This document shows, piece after piece, positions 25,501 to 33,826 of a stretch of DNA of 64,000 bases. Every line of letters begins with the position of its first letter. Positions within the stretch are counted from its first letter, which is position 1. The position numbers were made by a program, and so were the translations under genes. Under the pieces are notes generated by a model, which saw only the letters and a program-made list of their open reading frames with translations, searched no databases and was not told where the DNA came from. This DNA is from DATJLY01 sp035604615 (GTDB lineage Bacteria; Pseudomonadota; Alphaproteobacteria; ATCC43930; CGMCC-115725): positions 1-64,000 of the forward strand of contig DATNID010000056.1 in NCBI GenBank assembly GCA_035604615.1, in the 5' to 3' direction.

Positions 25501-26502
25501 TCAGCCTCGCGCCGCGCCGGCGAAGGTGACGGTGACGGGCATGCCTTGGCGGAGCCCGTCATCGGCATCCTCGACGATGACGCGCAGACGATAGACGAGG
25601 TCGGTGCGCAGCTCGCGTGTCTCGACCGATTTGGGCGTGAATTCCGCGACCGGCGACATGAAGCCGACCGTGCCGCGATAGGTCCTTCCCCCGGCCAGAT
25701 CGGTCGTCACCGCCGCTATCATGCCGGGATGGACGCTGCCCAGATCAGGCTCGCCGACATAGGCGCGCACCCAGACCGGATTGTCGAGCGTCAGGGCGTA
25801 AACCGTCTCGCCCGAGGCGACGATCGCGCCGGGCTCGTGGACCCGCGTGGTGATGGTGCCGGCAGACGGAGCGATCAACTCGGCATCGTCAAGATTGCGC
25901 TCCGCCACTTCGACATTCGCGCGCTCGAGCGATAGCTGCGCCCGTGCCGTATCGATATCTTCCTGCCGCGGGCCGAGCTCGGCCAGCTTCAGCGCCTGCT
26001 GCGCGAAAGCGAGCTGCGCCTGCGCCTGGCGCGCGGCCGCCAGCGCGGCGTCGTAGTTCTGCTGCGACGTGACGGCGGACTTGAGGAGGTTGGTCTGCCG
26101 GTCCAGCGTAACCTTGTTGTTTTCGGCGGCGGTGCGCGCGAGCTCGACATTGGCGCGCGCCTGTTCGATCTCCTCGGGGCGCGAGCCGTGTTCGAGCTTG
26201 GCGAGATTCGCTTCTTGCGCGCTCTCGCGGGCGCGCGCGATGCGAAGCTCGTCGTCGAAATAGCGCTTGTCGAGGGTCGCGATCGTCTGTCCCGCGGCGA
26301 CGCGGTCGCCTTCATCGACCTTCATGTCCATGATCCGGCCGGCGACTTTGAACGAGAGCTCGACTTGGCGCACGTCGACATTGCCGAGCAGGACGAGGTC
26401 GCCGCTGCCGCGCTCGCGCGGAACGTAGAGATAGGTATAGGCGGCCCACCCGCCGGCTGCGACGATTGCGAGCGCGATCGCGACCAGGATGCGTCGTCTC
26501 AT
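25501..26502 (-). CDS. HlyD-family membrane fusion protein (YbhG-like)
   Basis: The 333-residue periplasmic adaptor starts with one membrane anchor (about residues 5-27), followed by half-lipoyl domains (VRQVELSFKVAGRIMDMKVDEGD) and an alanine-, glutamine-rich coiled coil at about 90-200 containing the KSAVTSQQNYDAALAAARQA hairpin. It should bridge the ABC-2 pump to an outer-membrane channel. No TolC-like gene is adjacent. The ATG at 26502 has AAAGGAAG upstream and overlaps the tetR stop by ATGA. Confidence 0.9.
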   Translation of the reverse strand: MRRRILVAIALAIVAAGGWAAYTYLYVPRERGSGDLVLLGNVDVRQVELSFKVAGRIMDMKVDEGDRVAAGQTIATLDKRYFDDELRIARARESAQEANLAKLEHGSRPEEIEQARANVELARTAAENNKVTLDRQTNLLKSAVTSQQNYDAALAAARQAQAQLAFAQQALKLAELGPRQEDIDTARAQLSLERANVEVAERNLDDAELIAPSAGTITTRVHEPGAIVASGETVYALTLDNPVWVRAYVGEPDLGSVHPGMIAAVTTDLAGGRTYRGTVGFMSPVAEFTPKSVETRELRTDLVYRLRVIVEDADDGLRQGMPVTVTFAGAARG

Positions 26503-27176
26503 GGTGCTTCCTTTCGCGCCGCCAGCCCGCCGATCACGATCGCCGCATGGGTTCGGCACAGCGCCGCCACATCGATGGGGCTCACGTCGTGGCGCTCGAA
26601 GCTGTGCCGCCACAGCACGGCGAGCAGCAGCGGCGCGATCACGGAAAAGAACGCGGCGTCGGGATCGAGAGGGCGGAATTCGCCGCGCGTTATGCCCCGG
26701 CGCAGGATGCCGACGACCAGGCGCCGTGCCCGGCCGATCACCTCCTCGAGATAGAACTTCGCGAGATCGGGAAAGTTGCCCGCTTCGGCGATCATCAGCT
26801 TGGGGATGACCCCCAGATGCGGGTTGGCCATGATGTCGGGCCAGGCGGCGATCAGATTTTCGAGCTGCCGCGCGGCCGGCTCGCTCGCCAGGACGCGGTC
26901 CTCGAAGGCGGCGATCCGCGGCACCAGCGCCTGCCGCACCACGTCCTTGAACAGCGCCTCCTTGTTCGGGAAGTAGAGGTAGAGCGTGCCCTTCGTGACG
27001 CCGGCCCGCGCCGCGATCTCGTCGAGCGACGAGGCCGCATAGCCGCGCTCGGCGAAGCATTCGAGCGCCGCCTTGCCGATCTCGCTGGGACGCGCCTCCT
27101 TGCGCCGGCGCCAGCGGGCACCCTCCTTCGCGGCCCCTTTCTCGGACTGTGTCCTTTGATTCTGCGTCTTCGCCAT
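26499..27176 (-). CDS. TetR-family repressor of the efflux operon
   Basis: The 225-residue regulator has a Lys/Arg-rich tail, then a TetR helix-turn-helix at about 30-75 (ASSLDEIAARAGVTKGTLYLYFPNKEALF) and a ligand domain of the CerR/AefR C-terminal type. It is the first gene of the operon that encodes the pump. A perfect inverted repeat at 27196-27213 lies 20 bases ahead of the ATG at 27176, so autorepression with release by a pump substrate is likely. A TTG at 27194 is a possible earlier start but lacks support. Confidence 0.9.
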   Translation of the reverse strand: MAKTQNQRTQSEKGAAKEGARWRRRKEARPSEIGKAALECFAERGYAASSLDEIAARAGVTKGTLYLYFPNKEALFKDVVRQALVPRIAAFEDRVLASEPAARQLENLIAAWPDIMANPHLGVIPKLMIAEAGNFPDLAKFYLEEVIGRARRLVVGILRRGITRGEFRPLDPDAAFFSVIAPLLLAVLWRHSFERHDVSPIDVAALCRTHAAIVIGGLAARKEAP

Positions 27177-27195
27177 CGGCCCGGCTCGCAACAAA

Positions 27196-27213
27196 TAACT
27201 AAACAGTTAGTTA
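27196..27213 (-). promoter_or_regulatory. Probable TetR operator
   Basis: TAACTAA-ACAG-TTAGTTA is a perfect 7-bp inverted repeat with a 4-base spacer. It sits between the -10 box at 27214-27219 and the tetR start, directly over the expected transcription start, which is the classical place for an autorepressor site. The palindrome is AT-rich in a GC-rich genome. Confidence 0.75.
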
Positions 27214-27242
27214 CTTATATGCCTGACGCCGGCGAATTGCAA
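27214..27242 (-). promoter_or_regulatory. Sigma-70-type promoter of the tetR-efflux operon
   Basis: On the minus strand TTGCAA (27242-27237), 17 bases, then TATAAG (27219-27214) gives a near-consensus promoter with optimal spacing. Transcription would start inside the adjacent palindrome and read tetR, the HlyD-type gene, the ATPase and both permeases. Confidence 0.7.
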
Positions 27243-27331
27243 GGGCCTGGCATGGCGCCGCCCAAGGGTTTGGCGCGTCCGAGACAACCCGTTCATGGGG
27301 CGATAGAATTCGGCATGGGGGTCGGATCGCC

Positions 27332-28366
27332 ATGATCAAACCATGGATCTTCGAGTTCTTTGGCGCGCCGGGCGGGCGCGACAAGGAGGTCGCGCCGCGC
27401 GTGACGGCCGAGCATTTCGAGTGGCATCTCGATTTGTGGCGCCGCGCCGAGGGCTTCGGCTTCGAGGGGATCTTCTTCAGCGAGCATCATTTCGGGCTGG
27501 GGTACAGCCCGTCGCCCAACCTGCTCATCGCCACGGTCGCGACCATGACGCGGACACTGCGGCTCGGCGTCATGGGCTTGGTGCTGCCCTATTATCAGCC
27601 GTGGCGGGTTGCCGAAGAGATCGGCATGCTCGATCACCTGACCGGCGGGCGGCTCGAGATCGGCACCGCGAGCGGCATCCCCCAGGAAATGCTGCGGGTC
27701 GGCCTCGGCGTCGACGAGGCCAACGCGCGCAACGCCGAGGCGATCGAAATTCTCGACGCCGCCTTGCTCAAACCGGTGATCTCGCATCACGGCAGGTTCT
27801 GGAATTTCGACGATCTGCGCATCGTGCCGCGGCCGCTGCAGCAGCCTTCGCCGCCGAAATGGGTCACGGTCGTGAGCATCGAATCCGCCCGCAAGGCGGC
27901 GCGGCGCGGCGCGAAGATCTGCACCGGCTTCCATCCGATCGAGCGCATCGCGGCGATCTTCGACGACTATCGCGAGGAGGCCGCGCGGGCGGGCCATCCC
28001 ACCGGCCCCGATCAGCTCGCCATCCGGCGCAACGTCACGGTCGGCGCCGACGATGAAGCGGCGATCGCAACCTCGCGCGCGGCGCTGCGGCTATACCGGC
28101 AGGCGCTGACCCACGACCCGCGCTACACCGAATCGCCGCTGCCAGATGCGCCCGGGCCGACGCACGGCTTCTCGGTCGGCGACGACGAATTCATCGCCGG
28201 GGCGGGGGCGCGCGTCGCCGAAGAGATCATCGCGCAGTGCCGGCGCGTCGGCGCCGGGCACTTCCTCTGCACCATGGATCGCGCGTCGCCGCCCGATCAG
28301 CGGATGGGCGCGTTCGAGCTTTATGCGCGCGACGTGATCCCGGCGCTGCGGCGGGCGGCGCTGTGA
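27332..28366 (+). CDS. LLM-class flavin-dependent oxidoreductase
   Basis: The 344-residue protein is a bacterial-luciferase-like TIM barrel: GFEGIFFSEHHFG, RLGVMGLVLPYYQPWRVAEEIGMLDHLTGGRLEIGTASG (seen across residues about 70-115) and the late PPKWVTVVS. Such enzymes are FMNH2-dependent monooxygenases or F420/FMN reductases. The ATG at 27332 has a G-rich ribosome site. A flavin reductase gene is not adjacent. It is a second LLM enzyme in the window, different from the one at 31651-32748. Confidence 0.85.
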   Translation: MIKPWIFEFFGAPGGRDKEVAPRVTAEHFEWHLDLWRRAEGFGFEGIFFSEHHFGLGYSPSPNLLIATVATMTRTLRLGVMGLVLPYYQPWRVAEEIGMLDHLTGGRLEIGTASGIPQEMLRVGLGVDEANARNAEAIEILDAALLKPVISHHGRFWNFDDLRIVPRPLQQPSPPKWVTVVSIESARKAARRGAKICTGFHPIERIAAIFDDYREEAARAGHPTGPDQLAIRRNVTVGADDEAAIATSRAALRLYRQALTHDPRYTESPLPDAPGPTHGFSVGDDEFIAGAGARVAEEIIAQCRRVGAGHFLCTMDRASPPDQRMGAFELYARDVIPALRRAAL

Positions 28367-28387
28367 TTATTCGCCCTGCGCCGCGAC

Positions 28388-28513
28388 CTACTGAAACAGC
28401 TTCAGGGCGTTGATGAGGGTTTGCAGCACCCCCCAGGTGAGAGGAATGCCGACGAAGCCCCAGGCGAGCCAAAGCTTGAGCGTATTGCCGCCGGATTGCG
28501 CGTCGCTTGCCAT
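28388..28513 (-). CDS. 41-residue membrane microprotein downstream of the OFA transporter
   Basis: The 41-residue product has a polar N-terminus of about 12 residues and one hydrophobic helix (LKLWLAWGFVGIPLTWGVLQ). The ATG at 28513 comes 11 bases after the stop of the MFS transporter. Short single-helix proteins in this place are known to accompany OFA-family MFS transporters and are annotated as small subunits; their role is unproven. I infer that it binds or stabilises the transporter. Confidence 0.7.
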   Translation of the reverse strand: MASDAQSGGNTLKLWLAWGFVGIPLTWGVLQTLINALKLFQ

Positions 28514-28524
28514 GGTCAACTCCC

Positions 28525-29895
28525 TCACTCCGCAGCGCCCAGGGCGTCGGCCCGGTCTTGCGTCATGTAATGCCGCTTGTCGACTGCCTTGACCAGGTAG
28601 TTGCAGATAAAGCCCATTACCAGCAACACCGCCATCACGTACATCGTGGCGTTGTAGGCCTGCGCCTTGGCGACGCCGTGCTCGATGTTGTACTCGCGGA
28701 TGTAATTCACCAGCACCGGCCCGAAGATGCCCGCCATCGACCACGCCGTCAGCAGCATACCGTGAATGGCGCCGACATAGCGCGTGCCGAACATGTCGCG
28801 CAGATAGGCCGGCACGGTGGCGAAGCCGCCGCCGTACATGCTGAAGATGATCGCGTAGGCGCAAACGAACAGGACGACGCTGCCGATCGATCCGGTGTAG
28901 GGCACGGTCGCGTACAGAATGGTGCCCAGAACGAAGAACACGAAGTAGGTGTTCTTGCGGCCCATCAGATCCGACATCGACGCCCAGAAGAAGCGGCCGC
29001 CCATATTGAAGAGGCTCATCAGGCCGACGAATCCCGCGGCGGCGACGGCGGTCACTTTGCCAGGGAACATCTCCTGGCTCATGGCCGACGCCTGGCCGAG
29101 CACGCCGATGCCGGCGGTGACGTTGAGGCACAGCACCCACCAGATCAGCCAGAACTGCGGCGTCTTCAGGGCATCGTAGACGAAGACGTTTTGCGTGGTG
29201 ATGAGCTTTTGCGACTGCACCGGCGCAGTCCAGCCCTCGGGCTTCCAGCCGGGTGGCGGCGAGCGAACGATGGTCGCGCCGACCATCATGAAGCAGCCAT
29301 AGATCACGCCGAGCGCGATGAATGTCTCGGCCACGCCGACATGCTTCGCGGTCGAGAAATTGCTCATCAGCCAAACCGAAAGCGGCGAGGCGATAAAGGC
29401 GCCGCCGCCGAAGCCGATGATCGCCATCCCCGTCGCCATGCCGGGGCGATCAGGGAACCATTTGATCAGCGTCGAGACCGGCGAGATATAGCCGATGCCA
29501 AGGCCGAAGCCGCCGACGATGCCGTAGCCGAAATAGATCACCCAGATGTTGTGTATGTACACGCCAATGGCCGAGATGACAAAGCCGCCGCTCCAGCACA
29601 GCGCGGCCGTGAACATGGCGCGGCGCGGTCCACCCTCCTCGACCCAACGGCCGAGCAGCGCGGCCGAGGCGCCCAGGAAGAAGATGCCGAGGCTGAAGAT
29701 CCAACCGATGTCGGTCAGCTTCCAGTCGTCCGGCGCCGATTGGGTGATGCCGATCAGCTTGGATAGCGGCAGGTTGAACACGCTGAAAGCATAGGCCTGG
29801 CCGATGCAGAGATGTACGCAAAGCGCGGCCGGCGGAATAAGCCGCCGGCTGTAGCCGGGCGGCGCGATGGTCCGATCCTTGCTGAGAAATGACAT
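28525..29895 (-). CDS. OFA-family MFS transporter (oxalate/formate antiporter-like)
   Basis: The 456-residue transporter has twelve predicted helices and the OFA-family features: GYGIVGGFGLGIGYISPVSTLIKWFPDRPG around helices 4-5 and the RFFWASMSDLMGRK loop. OFA members carry oxalate, formate and other small carboxylates. Oxalate or oxalurate exchange would fit a ureide-catabolising cell, but this is inference. A strong-looking promoter lies upstream at 29961-29990, and the 41-residue microprotein gene follows in the same transcript. Confidence 0.87.
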   Translation of the reverse strand: MSFLSKDRTIAPPGYSRRLIPPAALCVHLCIGQAYAFSVFNLPLSKLIGITQSAPDDWKLTDIGWIFSLGIFFLGASAALLGRWVEEGGPRRAMFTAALCWSGGFVISAIGVYIHNIWVIYFGYGIVGGFGLGIGYISPVSTLIKWFPDRPGMATGMAIIGFGGGAFIASPLSVWLMSNFSTAKHVGVAETFIALGVIYGCFMMVGATIVRSPPPGWKPEGWTAPVQSQKLITTQNVFVYDALKTPQFWLIWWVLCLNVTAGIGVLGQASAMSQEMFPGKVTAVAAAGFVGLMSLFNMGGRFFWASMSDLMGRKNTYFVFFVLGTILYATVPYTGSIGSVVLFVCAYAIIFSMYGGGFATVPAYLRDMFGTRYVGAIHGMLLTAWSMAGIFGPVLVNYIREYNIEHGVAKAQAYNATMYVMAVLLVMGFICNYLVKAVDKRHYMTQDRADALGAAE

Positions 29896-29934
29896 GGCGC
29901 TTCCGGCCTTTCCCCCGGTTCGTCCTTAAGTAGC

Positions 29935-29990
29935 CCCCATTTTGGGGTGCCTGCGCTAATCATATATTCGCGGGGAGGCGCGCCGGTCAA
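29935..29990 (-). promoter_or_regulatory. Promoter and hairpin upstream of the OFA transporter
   Basis: On the minus strand TTGACC (29990-29985), 18 bases, then TATATG (29966-29961) form a promoter. About 14 bases downstream, CCCCA-TTT-TGGGG (29935-29947) is a 5-bp palindrome in the leader. It could be a regulator site or an RNA stem; nothing shows which. Confidence 0.5.
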
Positions 29991-29999
29991 GTTGCGGCT

Positions 30000-31097
30000 T
30001 CAATCGAAGGTCAACACGGTGCGGGCGACCTCGCCGGCCTTCACGGCCCGGAACGCGTCGTTGATGTCCTCGAGCCGCCCGCGCCGCGTGACCATCTCGT
30101 CGAGCTTGAGCCGCCCCTGACGGTAGAAGTCGAGATAGAGCGGAATGTCGGTGCGAAACCGGTTCGATCCCATGCGCGAGGTCTGGACGCGGCATTCGGG
30201 CCGGATCGCCATCCAGGGAAACTCGATCATCGCGTCGGGCGGCAGCACGCCGACGATGGTGGCCGTGCCGCGGATGGCGAGGCTCTCGATCGCCTGCCGC
30301 ACCAGCTTGGCGACGCCCACCGCCTCGAACGCATGGTCGACGCCGGCGCCGCCGGTGAGCGAGAGGATCGCCGCGACCGGATCTTCCTTGGCACTGTTCA
30401 CGACATGCGTCGCGCCGACCCGGCTTGCCAACTCCAGCTTGGACTCGAAGACATCGACGCCGATGATCTGCCGCGCGCCGCCGATCCGCGCGCCCTGGAT
30501 GATCGACAGCCCGACGCCGCCGCAGCCGAACACGGCGACGCTCTGCCCTGCCTCGAGGCCTGCGCTGCGCAGCGCGGCACCCACGCCCGTGAGCACGCCG
30601 CAGCCCACGAGCGCGGCGCGGTCGAGCGGCAGCTCGGGATCAATCCGCACCAGCGAATTCTCGTGCAGCAGCATGCGCTCGGCATAGCTCGAGATGCCGA
30701 TGAACTGCCGGAACGGCTGGCCGCGCTGCGAGATGCGCGGTGTTGCCGAGTCCGGGCGCGTGACGATGCCGCCGGTGCAGAGATTGGGGTGGCCCGCGAG
30801 GCATTGGGCGCAACTGCCGCAGAAGCCCGAAAGACACGCCACCACGTGGTCGCCCGGCCGCACGCTGCCCACGTCGGAGCCGACGGCCTCGACAATCCCC
30901 GCTCCCTCGTGGCCCAGCACGATCGGCCGGTCGAGCGCGAATCTCCCCACCCCGTCGACGACGTGGAGATCGCTGTGGCAGACGCCGGTAGCGACGGTGC
31001 GGACCAGCACCTCCCGGCCCCATGGCTTGTCGATCTCGACGGTTTCGATCGTCAAGGGCTCATGCACCTTGCGGAAGATCGCGGCCTTCATCTCCAT
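30000..31097 (-). CDS. Zinc-dependent alcohol dehydrogenase (class III-like MDR)
   Basis: The 365-residue medium-chain dehydrogenase has catalytic-zinc ligands Cys40 (CHSDLH) and His63 (LGHEGAG), four structural-zinc cysteines at 93, 96, 99 and 107, and the NAD-binding motif FGCGGVGLSI. The overall pattern matches mycothiol/glutathione-independent class III-like alcohol dehydrogenases. It oxidises an alcohol or S-hydroxymethyl adduct to the aldehyde level using NAD. I chose the ATG at 31097; another ATG two codons later is possible. It is divergent from the VOC-LLM-cupin-AAA operon and shares its 152-base upstream region. Confidence 0.9.
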   Translation of the reverse strand: MEMKAAIFRKVHEPLTIETVEIDKPWGREVLVRTVATGVCHSDLHVVDGVGRFALDRPIVLGHEGAGIVEAVGSDVGSVRPGDHVVACLSGFCGSCAQCLAGHPNLCTGGIVTRPDSATPRISQRGQPFRQFIGISSYAERMLLHENSLVRIDPELPLDRAALVGCGVLTGVGAALRSAGLEAGQSVAVFGCGGVGLSIIQGARIGGARQIIGVDVFESKLELASRVGATHVVNSAKEDPVAAILSLTGGAGVDHAFEAVGVAKLVRQAIESLAIRGTATIVGVLPPDAMIEFPWMAIRPECRVQTSRMGSNRFRTDIPLYLDFYRQGRLKLDEMVTRRGRLEDINDAFRAVKAGEVARTVLTFD

Positions 31098-31249
31098 GTC
31101 GCGCTCGCTTCGAAGCCACTTGCCCGCGGCCCAGTATAATTCGCGCCGCCGGGCCGGTCGAAGGCCAACTCTCGGCTGGAGCCGGATGGCGCCCGGGTGA
31201 TATCGTGCGGCGACATTGCTCGCGCGCGGACGGGCGGGAAGGGGCATCA

Positions 31250-31654
31250 ATGGCCAAGCTGCGTCACTTCGCGATCGTCGTGCGCGACCTCGAGCGCGCC
31301 GCGCAATTCTACGAGCAGGTGTTCGACCTCAAACGGGTCGGCCGCGACGACCTCGAGATCGGCTCCGGCATCTATCTCTCCGACGGCACCATCAACCTGG
31401 CGCTGCTGCAGTACAAGTCGGCGGCGGCGGCGGGGGTCGAGACGCTCGACGATTTGGTGGGCGCGCATCATTTCGGCTTCCGCGTCGAGAACCTGGAGGA
31501 GGCGCAGCGCCGCATCGAGGCGGCAGGCGGCAAGTTCTTCTTCGATCTCGGCAAGTCGCGCGACGACGTGAATTTCGAGCGCAAGTTCAAGGACCCCGAC
31601 GGGATCATCTTCGATATCTCGGAGAAGGGCTGGCTCGGCAACGACCTCGCATGA
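31250..31654 (+). CDS. VOC-family protein, first gene of the cupin/AAA operon
   Basis: The 134-residue protein is a glyoxalase/bleomycin-resistance-fold enzyme: LRHFAIVVRDLERAAQFYEQVFDLKRVG, GAHHFGFRVENLEEAQRRI and the C-terminal KDPDGIIFDISE, which offers the metal-ligand Glu/Asp. His6 and His72 are other candidate ligands. AAGGGG lies upstream of the ATG at 31250, and the stop overlaps the next ATG (ATGA). It may act on the product of the co-translated LLM monooxygenase. The substrate is unknown. Confidence 0.82.
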   Translation: MAKLRHFAIVVRDLERAAQFYEQVFDLKRVGRDDLEIGSGIYLSDGTINLALLQYKSAAAAGVETLDDLVGAHHFGFRVENLEEAQRRIEAAGGKFFFDLGKSRDDVNFERKFKDPDGIIFDISEKGWLGNDLA

Positions 31655-32748
31655 AAGCCGCGTTCTTTTCCTCCGTGTTCTATCTGGCGCCGGCGCCGGC
31701 AGGCTGGCCGACGCCGGCGGATGGCTATTCCGCGGACGCGGCCAAGGCCTCCATGCAAACGGCGCTCGAGCAGTTCCGCCTGGCGGACGCGGTGGGATTC
31801 GACTGGGTCACGGTCGCCGAGCATCACTACGGGCCGTTCGGCTTGACGCCCAATCCCATGGTGTTCGCGGGTGCGCTCACGCAAGTGGTGAAGCGCGCGA
31901 AGATCGCGCTCCTGGGGCCGACCATTCCGATTCTCAATCCGGTCCGCGTCGCCGAGGAATTCGCGATGCTCGACACCATGACGGACGGGCGCGTGATCGC
32001 CGGCATGATGCGCGGCACGCCCAACGAATACGTGACCTACAACACCAACCCGGTCGAATCGCGCGGCCGCTTCGAGGAAGGGCTGCAGCTCATCCGCCTC
32101 GCCTGGACCGAGACGCAGCCGTTCGGCTGGGAAGGGCGCTATTTCAAATACCGCTCCGTCTCGATCTGGCCGCGCCCGGTGCAGCGGCCGCATCCGCCCA
32201 TATACATGTCTGGATCGAGTCCCGAATCGGCCGAGTTCGCCGCCCGCAACCGCGTGTCCTTGGGGCTCGCGGTGACGACGCTGCCGCGCGCCGCCAAGTC
32301 GGCGCAGCACTATCGCGACGAGGCGCGCCTTGCGGGCTGGGAGCCCGGCGCGGACGACGTGCTCTTCCGGGTGAGCTTCCATGTCGCCGACACCGACGCA
32401 CAGGCGCTCGCCGATTACGAGGAGAGCCGTCGCCGGCCGCAACGCGGCAGCCCCGTCACCGCCAACCGGGATCTGGAGGCTGCCGTCGCGCAGACGGGAT
32501 ATTACGGCGGCGACGCGCTCGGTCAGCGCGAGCGCGTGCTAGAGGATCGCGGCCTCAAGGACCGCATCGCTTTGGGGCGCATCATCATCGGCAGCCCCGA
32601 CACGGTGGTGGCGCAGATCGCCGCCATCGCGCGCGAGTTGCGGCCCGGGGTCCTCGACGCCGTTTCCGCCTTCCAGCTCGGCGAGCGGACCGAGCGCTCG
32701 ATCGCGCTGTTCGGGGAACAGGTGCTACCGCGGATTCGCGAGCTGTAG
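31651..32748 (+). CDS. LLM-class flavin monooxygenase
   Basis: The 365-residue luciferase-like barrel contains DAVGFDWVTVAEHHYGPFG, LLGPTIPILNPVRVAEEFAMLD and HPPIYMSGSSPESAEFAA, typical of FMNH2-dependent monooxygenases. It should insert oxygen into a carbon-heteroatom or ring substrate. ATGA overlap with the VOC gene and a 13-base gap to the cupin show it is part of the operon. No flavin reductase is encoded here, so reduced flavin must come from elsewhere. Confidence 0.87.
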   Translation: MKAAFFSSVFYLAPAPAGWPTPADGYSADAAKASMQTALEQFRLADAVGFDWVTVAEHHYGPFGLTPNPMVFAGALTQVVKRAKIALLGPTIPILNPVRVAEEFAMLDTMTDGRVIAGMMRGTPNEYVTYNTNPVESRGRFEEGLQLIRLAWTETQPFGWEGRYFKYRSVSIWPRPVQRPHPPIYMSGSSPESAEFAARNRVSLGLAVTTLPRAAKSAQHYRDEARLAGWEPGADDVLFRVSFHVADTDAQALADYEESRRRPQRGSPVTANRDLEAAVAQTGYYGGDALGQRERVLEDRGLKDRIALGRIIIGSPDTVVAQIAAIARELRPGVLDAVSAFQLGERTERSIALFGEQVLPRIREL

Positions 32749-32761
32749 AGGACCATGCTCC

Positions 32762-33292
32762 ATGGCTGAACGTGGCCGCATCCGCGAGCGCGACTTCTAC
32801 GAGCAGATCATCGCCGCCCAGCGCGCCGACCGCGAACGCTCCTTCTCCGGCGAGGTCGTCGTCCGGGGCAAGGGCAATCCCTGGGAGATGAGCCGCCAGG
32901 GCGTCGTGCGCAATTACCTGCGGCCGTCCTGCTACACCGGCGGCAAGGTCGACACCGCGCTCGACGGCTGGATCGTCTTCGTCCAGGAGATCAAGATCCA
33001 TTCGGGCAAGCACCGCCACCAGGGCGGGTTGGTCATCTACATCCTCGAAGGCGAGGGCCACTCCATCGTCGACGGTGAACGCCTCGAGTGGGAGGCCGGC
33101 GATCTGATGCTCCTGCCGATCAAGCCCGGCGGCGTCGAGCACCAGCACTTCAACCGCTTCGAGGACAAGCCGGTGAAGTGGATCGCGTTCATCCATACTG
33201 CCATCTACGAATGGGGAGCGAGCGAGATGGTGCAGCTCGAGCAGCATCCCGAGTTCCGCTCCCTCGGCGGACGGCCCAGGGAACGGCGATGA
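32762..33292 (+). CDS. Metal-binding cupin, probable catalytic subunit
   Basis: The 176-residue single-domain cupin has motif 1 as HSGKHRHQGG (His84, His86) and motif 2 as GGVEHQHFN (His127 or His129), enough for an Fe(II) or Mn(II) centre. Residues 31-56 (RGKGNPWEMSRQGVVRNYLRP) form an N-terminal segment shared with the next protein (KGKDLPWERNDQGRMQWYLHP), so the two are paralogues. AGAGGA precedes the ATG. A dioxygenase or isomerase role is the usual expectation for such cupins; no substrate can be named. Confidence 0.85.
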   Translation: MAERGRIRERDFYEQIIAAQRADRERSFSGEVVVRGKGNPWEMSRQGVVRNYLRPSCYTGGKVDTALDGWIVFVQEIKIHSGKHRHQGGLVIYILEGEGHSIVDGERLEWEAGDLMLLPIKPGGVEHQHFNRFEDKPVKWIAFIHTAIYEWGASEMVQLEQHPEFRSLGGRPRERR

Positions 33293-33822
33293 GCGATCGT
33301 CCCGTTCGCGATCCCGACGCGCCCTTGGGCCGCGCATCGACCGAGCCTTCCGAGACGCTGCTCGACTGGCTCCATGCCTTGCGCGACCGGCAACGGCGGC
33401 TGCAGCGCAACGGCGCGTGGATCATCAAGGGCAAGGATCTGCCGTGGGAGCGCAACGACCAGGGGCGGATGCAATGGTATCTGCATCCGGCGATCGAGGG
33501 CACGGCGATCCGCTCCATGATGTTCTTTCGCCAGGAGATCGCGCCGCGCTCCAGGAGCGGGGTGCAGAAATCCCCCGGCGGCTCGATCATCTATATCGTC
33601 AAGGGACGCGGCTACACGCTGCTCGACGATGTGCGCCACGATTGGGAGGCCGAGGACGTCGTCAACATCCCGATCCGCGCCGACGGCGTCATGGTGCAGC
33701 ACGTCAATCTCGATCCCGAGGAGCCCGTCATCCTGATCCAGGCGGAACTGAACCTGGCCGACATACTGGGCGTGGACCGCGGCTCGGCGCTGGAGCAGAT
33801 CGAGAAAGCGCCGGAGGAGTGA
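33289..33822 (+). CDS. Paralogous cupin lacking the metal-binding HxH
   Basis: The 177-residue protein aligns with the upstream cupin along its length, but motif 1 reads SGVQKSPGG: the two metal histidines are replaced by Gln93 and Ser95, while one motif-2 histidine (His138) remains. It is therefore unlikely to bind metal normally. The start overlaps the upstream stop (ATGA), which implies equal synthesis and a heteromeric partnership. I read it as a structural or regulatory pseudo-subunit; a changed active site is the alternative. Confidence 0.82.
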   Translation: MSDRPVRDPDAPLGRASTEPSETLLDWLHALRDRQRRLQRNGAWIIKGKDLPWERNDQGRMQWYLHPAIEGTAIRSMMFFRQEIAPRSRSGVQKSPGGSIIYIVKGRGYTLLDDVRHDWEAEDVVNIPIRADGVMVQHVNLDPEEPVILIQAELNLADILGVDRGSALEQIEKAPEE

Positions 33823-33826
33823 TCGG

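Noticed and set aside
31132..31147. TATAAT-like boxes between the alcohol dehydrogenase and the VOC gene as promoters
   Set aside because: TATACT on the minus strand has a weak -35 match (TTCGAC at 18 bases), and the plus-strand TATAAT has no plausible -35 box, so I do not list them as features.
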